DNA from: Psychrobacillus sp042944905
GTDB taxonomy: Bacteria > Bacillota > Bacilli > Bacillales_A > Planococcaceae
Direction of reading: 5' to 3'
DNA: 64,000 nucleotides
Assembly: GCF_042944905.1 (NCBI RefSeq)
Contig: NZ_CP168496.1
Span: 3,720,001 to 3,784,000, forward strand
The stretch's first letter is position 1. Every line of letters starts with the position of its first letter. The position numbers and the translations under genes are program-made. Positions 36,362 to 45,522 of this stretch are shown piece after piece. The notes below the pieces were generated by a model. It was not told the origin of the DNA and did not search any database. It saw nothing but the letters and a program-made list of their open reading frames with translations.

Positions 36362-36958
36362 TTGAAGTATCTTGCTCTCATTTTATTAACTATTAGCTTA
36401 CTGGCTGGGTGTAGCAATTCCACTTCCTCGACGCCTTCTTACGATGAGATGAAAAAAATCGTAATTGATGCATTGCAAACAGAAGATGGGAAAAAGTCTG
36501 TGCGAAAGCTTTTAGATGATCCTGAGTTTAAGGCATTATTAGTAATTGATAGTGAACAAGTAAAAAAATCTGTTGAGCAAACAATGTTATCCAAAGATGC
36601 AGAAGAATTTTGGAAAGAGGTTTACCAAGACCCTAAGTTTTCAGAAACAATGGCAAAGAGCATGGTAAAGCAGCAAGAAGAGTTAATGAAAGCACTTATA
36701 AAGGATCCTGAATACTTAAAGGATTTAGAAAGCTTTTTCGCTTCTGCCGATATGAAAAAAGAGCTAGGGAAAATACTACAATCCGCTGATTTACGGAAAG
36801 AAATGGAAAAGGTCGTAGAAGAAACGATTCAAAGTCCTTTATTGCAAACAAAGTGGCAAAAGCTAGTGGAAGAGGCTGGGTCTGGTTCTCAAAAAGGTGG
36901 GGGCGGCGGTTCTTCAGGAGGTTCATCAAAAGAAGGGCAAGGAGATTCCAAGAAATAA
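36362..36958 (+). CDS. gerD: Spore germination lipoprotein GerD
   Basis: A 198-residue lipoprotein: signal peptide KYLALILLTISLLAGC with lipobox LAGC, a helical middle full of charged residues (KDAEEFWKEVYQDPKFSETMAKSMVKQQEELMKALIKDPEYLKDLESFF) and a Gly/Ser-rich tail. GerD lies in the inner spore membrane and clusters germinant receptors. ATG 36350 lies inside the ribosome-binding sequence AAAGGATGG, so translation more likely starts at TTG 36362. Opposite orientation to kbaA and mrp, as in B. subtilis. Confidence 0.92.
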   Translation: MKYLALILLTISLLAGCSNSTSSTPSYDEMKKIVIDALQTEDGKKSVRKLLDDPEFKALLVIDSEQVKKSVEQTMLSKDAEEFWKEVYQDPKFSETMAKSMVKQQEELMKALIKDPEYLKDLESFFASADMKKELGKILQSADLRKEMEKVVEETIQSPLLQTKWQKLVEEAGSGSQKGGGGGSSGGSSKEGQGDSKK

Positions 36959-36992
36959 GGCCGATCCTGTTTAGGAAACGGCCTTTTTCTTA
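36958..36992. terminator. Terminator between gerD and mrp
   Basis: AAGGCCG and CGGCCTT around ATCCTGTTTAGGAAA; on the plus strand it is followed by TTTTCTT. Confidence 0.7.
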
Positions 36993-38042
36993 TGCTTTTT
37001 CAATTACTTCGCGTGCGATGTCTAAATAGATTTTGCCTGTTTCATGCGTTTCAGCGTAAACAGACGGAGCAAAGTCGATATCGTTCCAATCTGGTTGACC
37101 AAGAGGGATTTGACCAAGTAATTCTGTACGAAGTTCATCCGCAAGTTTTGGTCCTCCACCTTTACCGAAAATATATTCACGTTCACCTGTAGACTTTACT
37201 TCATACCATGACATATTTTCAATTACTCCTAATATTTCATGATCTGTTTGTAGAGCCATTGCACCTGCTCTAGCAGCAACAAAAGCAGCTGTAGGATGTG
37301 GTGTTGTGACAACAATTTCTTTAGATGCAGGTAGCATTTGATGAATGTCTAAGGCAATGTCACCTGTACCAGGTGGTAAATCCAATAGTAAGAAGTCTAA
37401 CTCTCCCCATTCTACATCTTTAAAGAATTGATCTAAAACTTTTCCAAGCATCGGTCCCCGCCAAACAACCGGCGTATTGTTTTCCACAAAGAATCCCATA
37501 GAAATGACCTTTACTCCTTTTCTTTCTACCGGAATAATACGATCTTCTTTAATCTGGGGAACATCTTTTACACCCATCATATCCGGTACGCTAAATCCGT
37601 AGATGTCTGCGTCTACTAAACCAACTTTTTTCCCTAAACGCGCAAGTGCTACCGCTAAATTTACGGATACAGTAGATTTCCCAACTCCACCTTTACCTGA
37701 TGCAATGGAGATAATCTTAACTTTACTGTTTGGCGAAAGTATACTTTCACTATCACTTGTTTTTGCCTGACCACGGAATTGTTCTAATACTTCTTTTGGA
37801 AGCTCCTCGAAACGAATACCAACAGTAGCTGCTCCTGCATTTTTCAACGTTTCCACAACTTTTCCTTGTAGTTGCATTTGCTCGCCAGAATTAATTTTGG
37901 CAATTGCAAGTTTCACACTAACATGGTTTTTTTCTTCCTTTATGGATACTTCCGAGATTCCGTTTGTTTCTTCTAGCGTTCTATGTAAAAATGGATCGTT
38001 TAATTCTCCAAGTAATGCTCGAACTTGTTGTTCATTAATCAT
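36990..38042 (-). CDS. mrp: Mrp/SalA-family P-loop ATPase
   Basis: A 350-residue protein. The N-terminal MIP18/DUF59 domain is at about 1-90, and the ATPase domain begins with the deviant Walker A ASGKGGVGKSTVSVNLAVAL (about 115-135), followed by VDADIYGFSVPDMMG, LLLDLPPGTGDIALD and ENMSWY. Family members are iron-sulfur carriers; in B. subtilis SalA (YbaL) also affects scoC expression. The CPxC motif seen in many iron-sulfur carriers is not obvious here. Position between cwlD and gerD matches ybaL. Confidence 0.92.
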   Translation of the reverse strand: MINEQQVRALLGELNDPFLHRTLEETNGISEVSIKEEKNHVSVKLAIAKINSGEQMQLQGKVVETLKNAGAATVGIRFEELPKEVLEQFRGQAKTSDSESILSPNSKVKIISIASGKGGVGKSTVSVNLAVALARLGKKVGLVDADIYGFSVPDMMGVKDVPQIKEDRIIPVERKGVKVISMGFFVENNTPVVWRGPMLGKVLDQFFKDVEWGELDFLLLDLPPGTGDIALDIHQMLPASKEIVVTTPHPTAAFVAARAGAMALQTDHEILGVIENMSWYEVKSTGEREYIFGKGGGPKLADELRTELLGQIPLGQPDWNDIDFAPSVYAETHETGKIYLDIAREVIEKA

Positions 38043-38120
38043 TTGTAGACACTCCCCTTAAAGTTAACTATTTGCATTATAGTATACCATATACGAGTGT
38101 CTACAAACCCTCACATGCAC

Positions 38121-38840
38121 TTAGTAAATATTGTCCTCTACGAAACGACGTACACCTTTTGTAATTGCTTCCACCATTTGCTTTTGATACTTCTCCGATT
38201 TTAATAATTCCCGTTCTTCATTATTACTTAAAAATCCAGTTTCGACTAATACGGCTGGAGCCTTTGCTTTTTTCAAAATATATACTTGCTTTATAGCAAG
38301 TGCTTCTCTTTCTGTATTCCCTATATCTTCTCGAATAGCTGCTTGAATGGATTTTGCCAATAGTTCCCCACCCTCATGACCTTCCGCATGGTAAAATACT
38401 TGCGCACCTCTCCATCTTTCTTCCGGTACAGCATTCACATGCAGACTAAGTACAATATCCGCCTCTGAATTATTCATAATTTCTTCTCTTAGAAGTAAAT
38501 CTGCCCGCTTCCGTGCACGTGTCGTTGGATAATCTCCATTTGGATCATGCTCAGCAATCGCATCACCTTCTTTGCGACGAGTCATCACAACAGTTGCACC
38601 TTTAGCTTTTAACTCTTTCTCTAGCTTTAGAGACATTGATAGGGTAATATCCCGCTCGATCGTTTCTCCATGACTGGCCCCCCCATCTAATCCTCCATGG
38701 CCAGGGTCAATCACAATTTTTACTCCACTTAATGGTTCTGGCATGAAAAAACTTAAATCACTAGCTTTTGTTCCATAAAATACAGCTAGCAAAGATATCA
38801 AAAACAATACGAAGATAATCAGCCATTTTTTCAGATTCAT
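38121..38840 (-). CDS. cwlD: Germination-specific N-acetylmuramoyl-L-alanine amidase CwlD
   Basis: A 239-residue Amidase_3 enzyme with an N-terminal signal anchor (KKWLIIFVLFLISLLAVFYG). The zinc ligands are in IDPGHGGLDGGASHGETIERDITL (His, Glu) and LSLHVNAVPEERWRGAQVF (His), with the catalytic Glu in VLVETGFLSNNEE. It cleaves side peptides during muramic-delta-lactam formation in spore cortex. The frame is open from 38876; I favour the ATG at 38840 because AAAGGAG is just before it, although the spacing is short. Confidence 0.93.
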   Translation of the reverse strand: MNLKKWLIIFVLFLISLLAVFYGTKASDLSFFMPEPLSGVKIVIDPGHGGLDGGASHGETIERDITLSMSLKLEKELKAKGATVVMTRRKEGDAIAEHDPNGDYPTTRARKRADLLLREEIMNNSEADIVLSLHVNAVPEERWRGAQVFYHAEGHEGGELLAKSIQAAIREDIGNTEREALAIKQVYILKKAKAPAVLVETGFLSNNEERELLKSEKYQKQMVEAITKGVRRFVEDNIY

Positions 38841-38910
38841 CGCTCCTTTTTCACTCATTATACGTATGAGGGACAAAGAGTATGTTTGCTTTATGGAACA
38901 ACTTCGTGAA

Positions 38911-39621
38911 TCATTTGTCTATCCTATATATCCCTTTCTTATCTCTTAATTTACAACCATTTTTCTCTAAAATTCTTATCATATGCCAATTACTTTCATC
39001 TGTACTTCCGACATAATAATTAGCATTCATTTTTTTCATTAATTTTAAGGTAATTTCGTGAATCTCTACACCTAGGCCCTTCCCTCTCCATTTGGGAACA
39101 ATTCCAAAGTAAAACATTCGTCCTTCATCTATCGTTCCCATCTCGATATGTGGAATACTTATTCCTATTAATTCGTGATCTTTTAAGAAGTAAAAGCAGT
39201 TGTTTCTCCAGTCGGCACCTAATTCATTGCTTATAGAAGCCATCACTTGTTCTATTGGCTGCGGCACATTTTTATTTGCTGTTCCCAAACGACATAATTC
39301 GTATGTACGACCAAACTCTGAATCCGTCATGAATCCTTCCGATAGAGCATGAAACGTTAGGTTGCTTTCGTGGTATTCTTCTTCTCCTAATTCTTTTATA
39401 TATTCATGAATAACCGAGATTTTTCTGAACCCATTATCTAAAAGCCAATTCTCAAATCTTTCTTCCATCAGTAAGGATAAATAATCAATATTATTCTGTT
39501 CGTATTCACTCAATAGTTTTGTAAACTCTGCTTTATATGCTGCATCGGTTTTGTCTTTTATCTTTATCTGATCTACCAACCAATAGGCTTGTTGATTTTT
39601 AATTATATTAAATAATTTCAT
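38911..39621 (-). CDS. GNAT-family N-acetyltransferase
   Basis: A 236-residue protein whose C-terminal half has the GNAT fold: FYFLKDHELIGISIPHIEMG, FYFGIVPKWRGKGLGVEIHEITLKLMKKMNANYYVG (acetyl-CoA loop RGKGLG), and MIRILEKNGCKLRDKKGIY. The N-terminal half is helical and unassigned. It starts directly after the MFS transporter stop, with its ribosome-binding site GAGG inside that gene's last codons, so they form an operon. A joint role in resistance or export of a modified compound is possible; not shown by the sequence. Confidence 0.85.
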   Translation of the reverse strand: MKLFNIIKNQQAYWLVDQIKIKDKTDAAYKAEFTKLLSEYEQNNIDYLSLLMEERFENWLLDNGFRKISVIHEYIKELGEEEYHESNLTFHALSEGFMTDSEFGRTYELCRLGTANKNVPQPIEQVMASISNELGADWRNNCFYFLKDHELIGISIPHIEMGTIDEGRMFYFGIVPKWRGKGLGVEIHEITLKLMKKMNANYYVGSTDESNWHMIRILEKNGCKLRDKKGIYRIDK

Positions 39622-39622
39622 T

Positions 39623-40807
39623 CTAAAACCTCATTCTCATTTTATTGCTTAAATAAAAGGATGGTATAGCCAATACAGTTACCAGACTGATGATTATGAA
39701 GACAATTGCGCCTCCACTGAAACTATCCAATAGCAATCCCCCCATACTTGGACCCGCAATTCTCCCTACAGATTTCACTCCAGATAAAGCAAAATAGGTA
39801 CCTTTTTCATGTTCCTCGCACATGCCATCAAGGTGAATATCAATCATGGTGAATACTAATACTTCTCCCGCCGTAAAAATAATCATCGCTAAAATTAGCA
39901 TAACAATATGCTCAGTCTGTCCAAATAAAAACAAACCAACAGTTAATAACCCACTACCTATCATCAAGGAGGTGGTTGTGCTAATAATTTCACCTAACTT
40001 ATAAACAAAATATTGAATAACGATTACGGTAATTGCATTTGTTGTAATCAGCCATGCAAAATATTGTAGTGCTTGCTTATGATTAAATATCATCCCCAAA
40101 TATTGACTAAACGTCGAATCAAACTGACTGTAACCAAAACTGATGAAAATTAATGCCAACATAAAAATGCTAAATGAATTATCCTTTTTGAATACATAAA
40201 AGGAATGAAAGATGGATTGCTTCTCTAAGCTTTTGGCTACTTGTTCCATTGGATACTTTTTGAAGATGAATGCAAACGTAATAATGTTAATAAAAAAAAT
40301 AAAACCAACAACAAAAAACAAGTTCTTCATACCAAATTGTTGAAAATACACAGATGTAAGTGGAGCAATGGCAGCAGAAATATTAATCAACAAGTATCGG
40401 ATGTTGAATATAAATCGTCTATTGACTGGTTCCGTATACAAACTTAATAACACTCGATAGGTAGGTTCTACAATCGCTTGACTCATTCCTAGAATCGCAG
40501 CAAAAACAATGAATCCGGTATATTGATCGATAAAAGGAAAATAAATATAACATCCTAAATAACCAAACAATCCAGTGATAATAACTTTGTTCTTCGGAAA
40601 CTTGTCGATATAAGGCCCCACAAAGAAACTCATAATTAGATTAGATAAAGCTAATGTAGATATAATAGTACCAATTTGAACTCCGGTATATTGAAATTCA
40701 TCTAGCAAAAATAGCGTCAGATAAGGCAACACTAAAAATGTGCCAAATCGCGCAATAAAAATACTAGCAAGAATCGTAGACGTCACCATGTTAAATTTGC
40801 TTTTCAT
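39623..40807 (-). CDS. MFS transporter
   Basis: A 394-residue major facilitator protein with about 12 hydrophobic segments, a cytoplasmic loop after helix 2 (VGPYIDKFPKNKVIITGLFGYLGCYIYF, close to the MFS motif A), and PTYRVLLSLYTEPVNRRFIFNIRYLLINI. It is probably a drug or metabolite exporter of the DHA1 type. The frame opens at 40834, but AGAGG lies just before the ATG at 40807 (MKSKFNMVTS). First gene of a two-gene operon with the acetyltransferase. Confidence 0.85.
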   Translation of the reverse strand: MKSKFNMVTSTILASIFIARFGTFLVLPYLTLFLLDEFQYTGVQIGTIISTLALSNLIMSFFVGPYIDKFPKNKVIITGLFGYLGCYIYFPFIDQYTGFIVFAAILGMSQAIVEPTYRVLLSLYTEPVNRRFIFNIRYLLINISAAIAPLTSVYFQQFGMKNLFFVVGFIFFINIITFAFIFKKYPMEQVAKSLEKQSIFHSFYVFKKDNSFSIFMLALIFISFGYSQFDSTFSQYLGMIFNHKQALQYFAWLITTNAITVIVIQYFVYKLGEIISTTTSLMIGSGLLTVGLFLFGQTEHIVMLILAMIIFTAGEVLVFTMIDIHLDGMCEEHEKGTYFALSGVKSVGRIAGPSMGGLLLDSFSGGAIVFIIISLVTVLAIPSFYLSNKMRMRF

Positions 40808-40930
40808 AAAATACCTCTTTTTCTTAAAATTCATATTCCTTACGTATATTAGAATAACTTTCTGTCTTGAACAAATATTTAATTAATATACACCTCAAAA
40901 AATATGGAAACAATCCTTTTTTTCAAAACA

Positions 40931-40981
40931 ATATTACAGAGTTATTACAGGTGCCAGGCACCTGTAATAACTCTGTAATAT
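40931..40981. repeat. Perfect 51-bp palindrome
   Basis: The 25-bp arms 40931-40955 and 40957-40981 are exact inverses around the single base A40956. The centre GGTGCCAGGCACC is flanked by TGTAATAACTCTGTAAT-type arms. It lies upstream of the MFS gene in otherwise gene-free DNA. A related partial motif, TGTGACAGGCACCGGG, occurs at 50682-50697. Confidence 0.9.
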
Positions 40982-41339
40982 ATACTATAGATAGAAATGT
41001 TCTATTAATTGCATAATATCATCAAATTAATAACAGAATAATTACTAAATAGCAGATAAGCGAGAGATAATAATCAGAATATTAACTTTTAATAATAATA
41101 ATTTAGCAAAATGATTGACTTTATCTTTTCAAGAAACTAACATTTAAATTGCAGAAATTTTATTTGATCACATTTTAATAGAATCGCCTCTATCCAATGG
41201 CTTTGTTGATACGGATTCACCATGAACCTTACCAACTATAATTCTCTTAAAAGATGAAATTTTCTTAATTTTTGTAGAAGTAAACTGTAATCGAAAAAGA
41301 AAGCGCTTCATTTACACAAAGGGAAAGGATCGATGACGG
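40982..41339. other. Gene-free stretch upstream of the permease
   Basis: AT-rich DNA without a coding frame. It should contain the permease promoter; a near-match to a CcpA (cre) site GAAAGCGCTTCA lies at 41299-41310, with two mismatches to the consensus. The purine-rich ribosome-binding site AAAGGA is at about 41324. Confidence 0.4.
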
Positions 41340-42830
41340 ATGGTACCAAAAAAAGACAATAACCTCTCACAGCACGCCCCCCAACTAGAAGAGCAGACAT
41401 TAAAACGGGGTTTGAAAGCTCGTCATTTAGCGATGATCTCTATTGGAGGGTCTATTGGTACAGGACTGTTTCTAAGCAGTGGTGCAGCGATTCACACAGC
41501 TGGCCCAGGTGGTGCTTTACTTGCATTCGCTTTGGTTGGCGCAATGGTATATTTTGTAATGACGAGTTTAGGAGAAATGGCAGCTTTTATGCCAACAAGT
41601 GGTTCATTTAGTACTTATGGTACGAAATTTGTGGATCCAGCATTCGGTTTCGCCCTAGGATGGACCTACTGGTTTAACTGGGCAATGACTATTGCTGCAG
41701 AGTTATCCGCTTCCACGATGATTATGAAATTCTGGTTTCCAAACAGTTCATCATGGGTATGGAGTGCGTCATTCTTAATACTTATTTTCCTTTTGAATTA
41801 TTTATCCGTTAAAGGATATGGAGAAGGGGAATATTGGCTTTCTTTAATTAAAGTTAGTGCGATTGTCATTTTCATCGTTGTTGGAGTACTTATGATTTTC
41901 GGCATCATGGGAGGGGAAGCAGTAGGTTTTAAAAACTTTACAGTCGATGATGCTCCTTTTTCAGGTGGTCTATTAGGTGTTTTTATTGTATTTATCGCAG
42001 CAGGATTCTCTTTCCAAGGTACAGAAATTGTAGGGGTGGCTGCTGGCGAAAGTGAAGATCCAGCCAAAAATATACCCATCGCTATTAAAAGTGTTTTCTG
42101 GAGAATCCTTTTATTTTATATATTCGCGATTTTTGTGATAGCGCTTCTAGTTCCTTATACCGATCCAAGTTTACAAAGTGAAAATGTCATGGTTAGCCCA
42201 TTCACCCTGATATTCGAAAAGGCTGGGATTGCCTTTGCAGCTTCCCTTATGAACGCAGTTATTTTAACGGCTGTATTATCAGCCGGAAACTCTAGTCTAT
42301 ATGCATCTACTCGTATGTTATATTCCATGGCAAGAGAAGGACAAGCACCTCAAATTTTTGCAAAACTTAATAAACGTGGTGTTCCCGTTGCTGGTATGGT
42401 TTTAACATGTGCAGTCGGTACACTTGCCTTTTTAGCATCATTCTTCGGAGATGGTAAAGTATATATCTGGTTAATGAATGCTATCGGTATTACAGGATTT
42501 ATCTTTTGGCTAGGTATTTCTATTAGTCACTATCGCTTTCGAAAAGCATTTATGGCTCAAGGTCATTCATTGGATTTACTACCGTATAAAGCCAAGTGGT
42601 TTCCAATTGGCACAATTTTTGCGATTGCTTGTGGGTTAATCGTTATTTTGGCACAGAACTTCCAGGCTTTCCTTGCAGATAAAGTAGATTGGGGTAGCGT
42701 GATAGCAGCATATTTAGGTGTCCCACTTTTCCTTTGTTTGTGGTTTGGATATAAAATTGCGAAGAAAACGAAATTTGTTAAACCAAAAGACGTAGAATTT
42801 GAATTTGATTATGAAAAAAAACTTAAATAA
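41340..42830 (+). CDS. Amino acid permease (APC family)
   Basis: A 496-residue permease of the AAT family with about 12 hydrophobic segments. Motif 1 is LKARHLAMISIGGSIGTGLFLSSGAAIHTAGPGGALLAF; further in are GEMAAFMPTSGSFSTYGTKFVDPAFGFALGWTYWFNWAMT, FQGTEIVGVAAGESEDPAKNIPIAI and SAGNSSLYASTRMLYSMAREGQAP. This set is typical of lysine/proline/GABA-type permeases such as LysP and RocE relatives. The substrate cannot be fixed. It interrupts the usual cwlD-rpsI neighbourhood together with the GNAT-MFS pair. Confidence 0.92.
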   Translation: MVPKKDNNLSQHAPQLEEQTLKRGLKARHLAMISIGGSIGTGLFLSSGAAIHTAGPGGALLAFALVGAMVYFVMTSLGEMAAFMPTSGSFSTYGTKFVDPAFGFALGWTYWFNWAMTIAAELSASTMIMKFWFPNSSSWVWSASFLILIFLLNYLSVKGYGEGEYWLSLIKVSAIVIFIVVGVLMIFGIMGGEAVGFKNFTVDDAPFSGGLLGVFIVFIAAGFSFQGTEIVGVAAGESEDPAKNIPIAIKSVFWRILLFYIFAIFVIALLVPYTDPSLQSENVMVSPFTLIFEKAGIAFAASLMNAVILTAVLSAGNSSLYASTRMLYSMAREGQAPQIFAKLNKRGVPVAGMVLTCAVGTLAFLASFFGDGKVYIWLMNAIGITGFIFWLGISISHYRFRKAFMAQGHSLDLLPYKAKWFPIGTIFAIACGLIVILAQNFQAFLADKVDWGSVIAAYLGVPLFLCLWFGYKIAKKTKFVKPKDVEFEFDYEKKLK

Positions 42831-42838
42831 ACTATTGA

Positions 42839-42878
42839 TAGAACGGACAACATCCTATGAATGTTGTCCGTTTTTTTG
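42839..42878 (+). terminator. Terminator after the amino acid permease
   Basis: AACGGACAACAT and ATGTTGTCCGTT form a 12-bp stem followed by TTTTTTG. Confidence 0.9.
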
Positions 42879-42892
42879 TACTTGTTTAGTCA

Positions 42893-42928
42893 AAAAAAGC
42901 CCCCAACCAAATTGGTTGAGAGCCTTTG
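42893..42928 (-). terminator. Terminator after rpsI
   Basis: On the minus strand GGCTCTCAACCAA and TTGGTTGGGGGC pair and are followed by TTTTTTT. It ends the ecf-truA-rplM-rpsI transcript. Confidence 0.85.
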
Positions 42929-42939
42929 AAAATTTGAAA

Positions 42940-43332
42940 TTAACGTTTTGAGAACTGAGGTGCACGACGAGCGCCTTTAAGTCCTGGTTTTTTACGTTCT
43001 TTCATACGTGGGTCACGTGTTAAGAATCCTGCAGATTTCAACGCTGGACGGAAATCAGGATCTACTGTAAGTAGTGCACGTGCAATACCATGACGGATTG
43101 CTCCTGCTTGACCTGTGAATCCACCACCATTAACGTTTACGTGTACATCGTAGCTACCTAGAGTTTGAGTAGTTACTAATGGTTGTTTAATAATTTCACG
43201 TAAAGTTTCGAATGGTACGTAATCTTCTACGTCACGTTTGTTGATAACAATTTTGCCTTCGCCCGGTACTAAACGTACGCGTGCTACTGAACTTTTACGG
43301 CGACCAGTGCCGATATATTGAACTTGTGCCAA
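42940..43332 (-). CDS. rpsI: Ribosomal protein S9
   Basis: A 130-residue 30S protein, full length. It starts AQVQYIGTGRRKSSVARVRL, carries GGGFTGQAGAIRHGIARALL, and ends in the invariant KGARRAPQFSKR, whose tail reaches the P-site tRNA. It follows rplM by 22 bp as everywhere in bacteria and is followed by a terminator. Confidence 0.98.
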   Translation of the reverse strand: MAQVQYIGTGRRKSSVARVRLVPGEGKIVINKRDVEDYVPFETLREIIKQPLVTTQTLGSYDVHVNVNGGGFTGQAGAIRHGIARALLTVDPDFRPALKSAGFLTRDPRMKERKKPGLKGARRAPQFSKR

Positions 43333-43354
43333 GTGTATGTCCTCCTCTTAATAA

Positions 43355-43792
43355 TTATCCGCGAAGCTCGTATGCTTCTGGTTTTTGTGCTGCATGTGGA
43401 TGTTCTGCTCCAACATAAACGTTAAGTTTTGTGAACATTTGACGTCCTAAAGAGTTTTTAGGAAGCATCCCTTTAACTGCTAATTCAAGCATTTTAGTTG
43501 GGTATTTAGTACGCATTTCTAAAGCTGTACGTTGTTTAAGTCCACCAGAGAATTGAGTGTGACGATAGTAAATCTTGTCATTTAACTTGTTCCCAGTTAA
43601 ATGAATTTTTTCAGCGTTGATGATGATCACATGATCACCTGTGTCAACGTTTGGTGTAAATGTTGGTTTGTTTTTACCACGTAAAATAGCTGCAACTTCA
43701 GAAGCAAGACGACCAAGAGTTTGGCCTTCAGCGTCTACTACTAACCATTTACGTTCTACTTCGTGACCTTTAGCCATGAATGTTGTACGCAT
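43355..43792 (-). CDS. rplM: Ribosomal protein L13
   Basis: A 145-residue 50S protein, full length (RKWLVVDAEGQTLGRLASEVA, DHVIIINAEKIHLTGNK, KGMLPKNSLGRQMFTKL). MRTTFMAKG at the start matches the Bacillus N-terminus and is preceded by AGGAGG. A 170-bp gap separates it from truA; Bacillus carries an L13 autoregulatory leader there, but I could not confirm one by structure. Confidence 0.98.
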   Translation of the reverse strand: MRTTFMAKGHEVERKWLVVDAEGQTLGRLASEVAAILRGKNKPTFTPNVDTGDHVIIINAEKIHLTGNKLNDKIYYRHTQFSGGLKQRTALEMRTKYPTKMLELAVKGMLPKNSLGRQMFTKLNVYVGAEHPHAAQKPEAYELRG

Positions 43793-43960
43793 GTATTTTG
43801 TCCTCCTAATTCAATCATAATCGATCTAAAATTTTCTATATCCTCATACCAATAAGTTTCGGGGCTTATATTGTGGGGTTAATGAAAATGCCATACATCA
43901 TCATACCCCGGATATGTCATTTAGTCAAGCATTTTACGAAAAACACCTGGAAAGGTTGCT

Positions 43961-44710
43961 TCACGGTTTATACTCTACCTTTTCTAAGTATAAACCGTGT
44001 GCTGGAGCGGTTTTCCCAGCCATCGAACGATCACAAGATTCTAGAATTCCACGCAACTCGCTCACACTTTTTTGCCCAATTGCAATTTCCCATAAAGTTC
44101 CCGCGATAATTCGCACCATATTATATAAAAAGCCATTTCCGTTAATAACCATATGCACCTGGTTCGACTCTTTTTTCATGTCAAATTTAATCGAATGAAC
44201 GGTTCGTACGAAATCTTTCACACTCGTATTTGAGGCACAAAAACTGGAGAAATCATGCGTACCTAGTAAATATGAAGATGCTTCTTTCATTAATTCTACA
44301 TTTGGCTTATATCGATCTACATGAACGGAATAATTCCGGTCAAATGGACTTTGCACTTCATTTAACGACCAAATATATCGATATGTTTTCCCTGTTGCAT
44401 CGTACCTTGCATGAAAATCATTACGTATTTGCTCTACCGATAAAATACGTATATCTCCTGGAAGCTGTACATTTAAAGCTGCTCTCCAATTATCCGTTGG
44501 TATTGTAAGTGGACTATCAAAATGGATAACTTGTCCTGTTGCATGGACACCTGCATCCGTTCTTCCACTACCTATTACCTTCACTATATCGCCTTTGTGC
44601 ATGATGCATAAAACGCGTTCCAATTCCTGTTGTACAGTTCGTTTTTCTGGCTGAACTTGATAACCCGAAAAACCACTTCCATCATAACTGATGATTGCTT
44701 TTAATCTCAT
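43961..44710 (-). CDS. truA: tRNA pseudouridine(38-40) synthase
   Basis: A 249-residue enzyme that modifies the anticodon stem-loop of many tRNAs. The catalytic Asp is in GSGRTDAGVHATGQVIHF, and the RNA-binding YRYIW and HDFSSFCAS motifs plus GNGFLYNMVRIIAGTL at the C-terminus are present. It sits 14 bp after ecfT, in the conserved ecfT-truA-rplM order. Confidence 0.97.
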   Translation of the reverse strand: MRLKAIISYDGSGFSGYQVQPEKRTVQQELERVLCIMHKGDIVKVIGSGRTDAGVHATGQVIHFDSPLTIPTDNWRAALNVQLPGDIRILSVEQIRNDFHARYDATGKTYRYIWSLNEVQSPFDRNYSVHVDRYKPNVELMKEASSYLLGTHDFSSFCASNTSVKDFVRTVHSIKFDMKKESNQVHMVINGNGFLYNMVRIIAGTLWEIAIGQKSVSELRGILESCDRSMAGKTAPAHGLYLEKVEYKP

Positions 44711-44724
44711 TACCGCACCTCGTT

Positions 44725-45522
44725 TTATTGCCTAAAGTATACAAGTATTCCTGCGAACACAACGAGAGAAAAGATTATTATGGTATCCCTAGTTGCCCAT
44801 TCTAACTTGCGATACCTTGTTCTACCTTCTCCACCTTTGTATCCTCTAACTTCCATCGCTGTAGCCAAGTCTTCTGCACGCTTAAAGGCACTCACAAATA
44901 AAGGAATGAGAAGTGGAACAATGGCACGCATTCTTTCTTTCATATTGCCTGTTGTCATATCAGACCCTCTTGCCATTTGTGCTTTCATAATTTTATCCGT
45001 TTCATCCATTAAAGTCGGGATGAATCTTAACGAGATAGACATCATTAGCGCTAATTCATGCACAGGGAGCTTCCATTTCTTCAAAGGGCCTAATAGTGTC
45101 TCCAAGGCATCTGTAATTGAAATAGGGGTCGTAGTGAGCGTTAGAATAGACGTTAAAATAACAAGTACGAAAAATCGGATGGCAATAAATATCCCCTGTC
45201 TCAATCCCTCTTGATAAATCGTTATAAACTTCCAATGAAAAATAATGTCGCCTTCACGCGTAAATATTAAATGTAACAAAAAAGTAAAAATGATTAATAT
45301 AACAACTGGCTTCAATCCGTTTATTAAAAAGTATAGTCTAATTTTGGACATACGAATTATTAAAAAAGTAAATACGAGTAAAATACCATATGTAATCCAG
45401 TTATTTGCAATAAAAACGATGGCAATAAATAAAAATACAAAAATCATTTTAGCTCGTGCATCTAGTCGATGAATAAATGAACCACCAGGAATATATCGAC
45501 CAAATATCATTTTTTCAAGCAT
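44725..45522 (-). CDS. ecfT: Energy-coupling factor transporter membrane protein EcfT
   Basis: A 265-residue membrane protein with four to six helices near the N-terminus and the two coupling motifs of EcfT, AQMARGSD and MEVRGYKGG-type (Ala-Arg-Gly), which contact the ATPases. It starts LEKMIFGRYIPGGSFIHRLDARAK, as in the family. It joins EcfA1 and EcfA2 with various substrate-binding S components for vitamin uptake. It overlaps ecfA2 by one base. Confidence 0.96.
   Translation of the reverse strand: MLEKMIFGRYIPGGSFIHRLDARAKMIFVFLFIAIVFIANNWITYGILLVFTFLIIRMSKIRLYFLINGLKPVVILIIFTFLLHLIFTREGDIIFHWKFITIYQEGLRQGIFIAIRFFVLVILTSILTLTTTPISITDALETLLGPLKKWKLPVHELALMMSISLRFIPTLMDETDKIMKAQMARGSDMTTGNMKERMRAIVPLLIPLFVSAFKRAEDLATAMEVRGYKGGEGRTRYRKLEWATRDTIIIFSLVVFAGILVYFRQ

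Noticed and set aside
41299..41310. A CcpA (cre) site upstream of the amino acid permease
   Set aside because: GAAAGCGCTTCA has two mismatches to the consensus, too weak to call as a site of its own; mentioned only within the intergenic entry.
44780..45214. A 144-codon frame opposite ecfT
   Set aside because: Shadow of the ecfT coding frame; composition follows the complement of the real gene.
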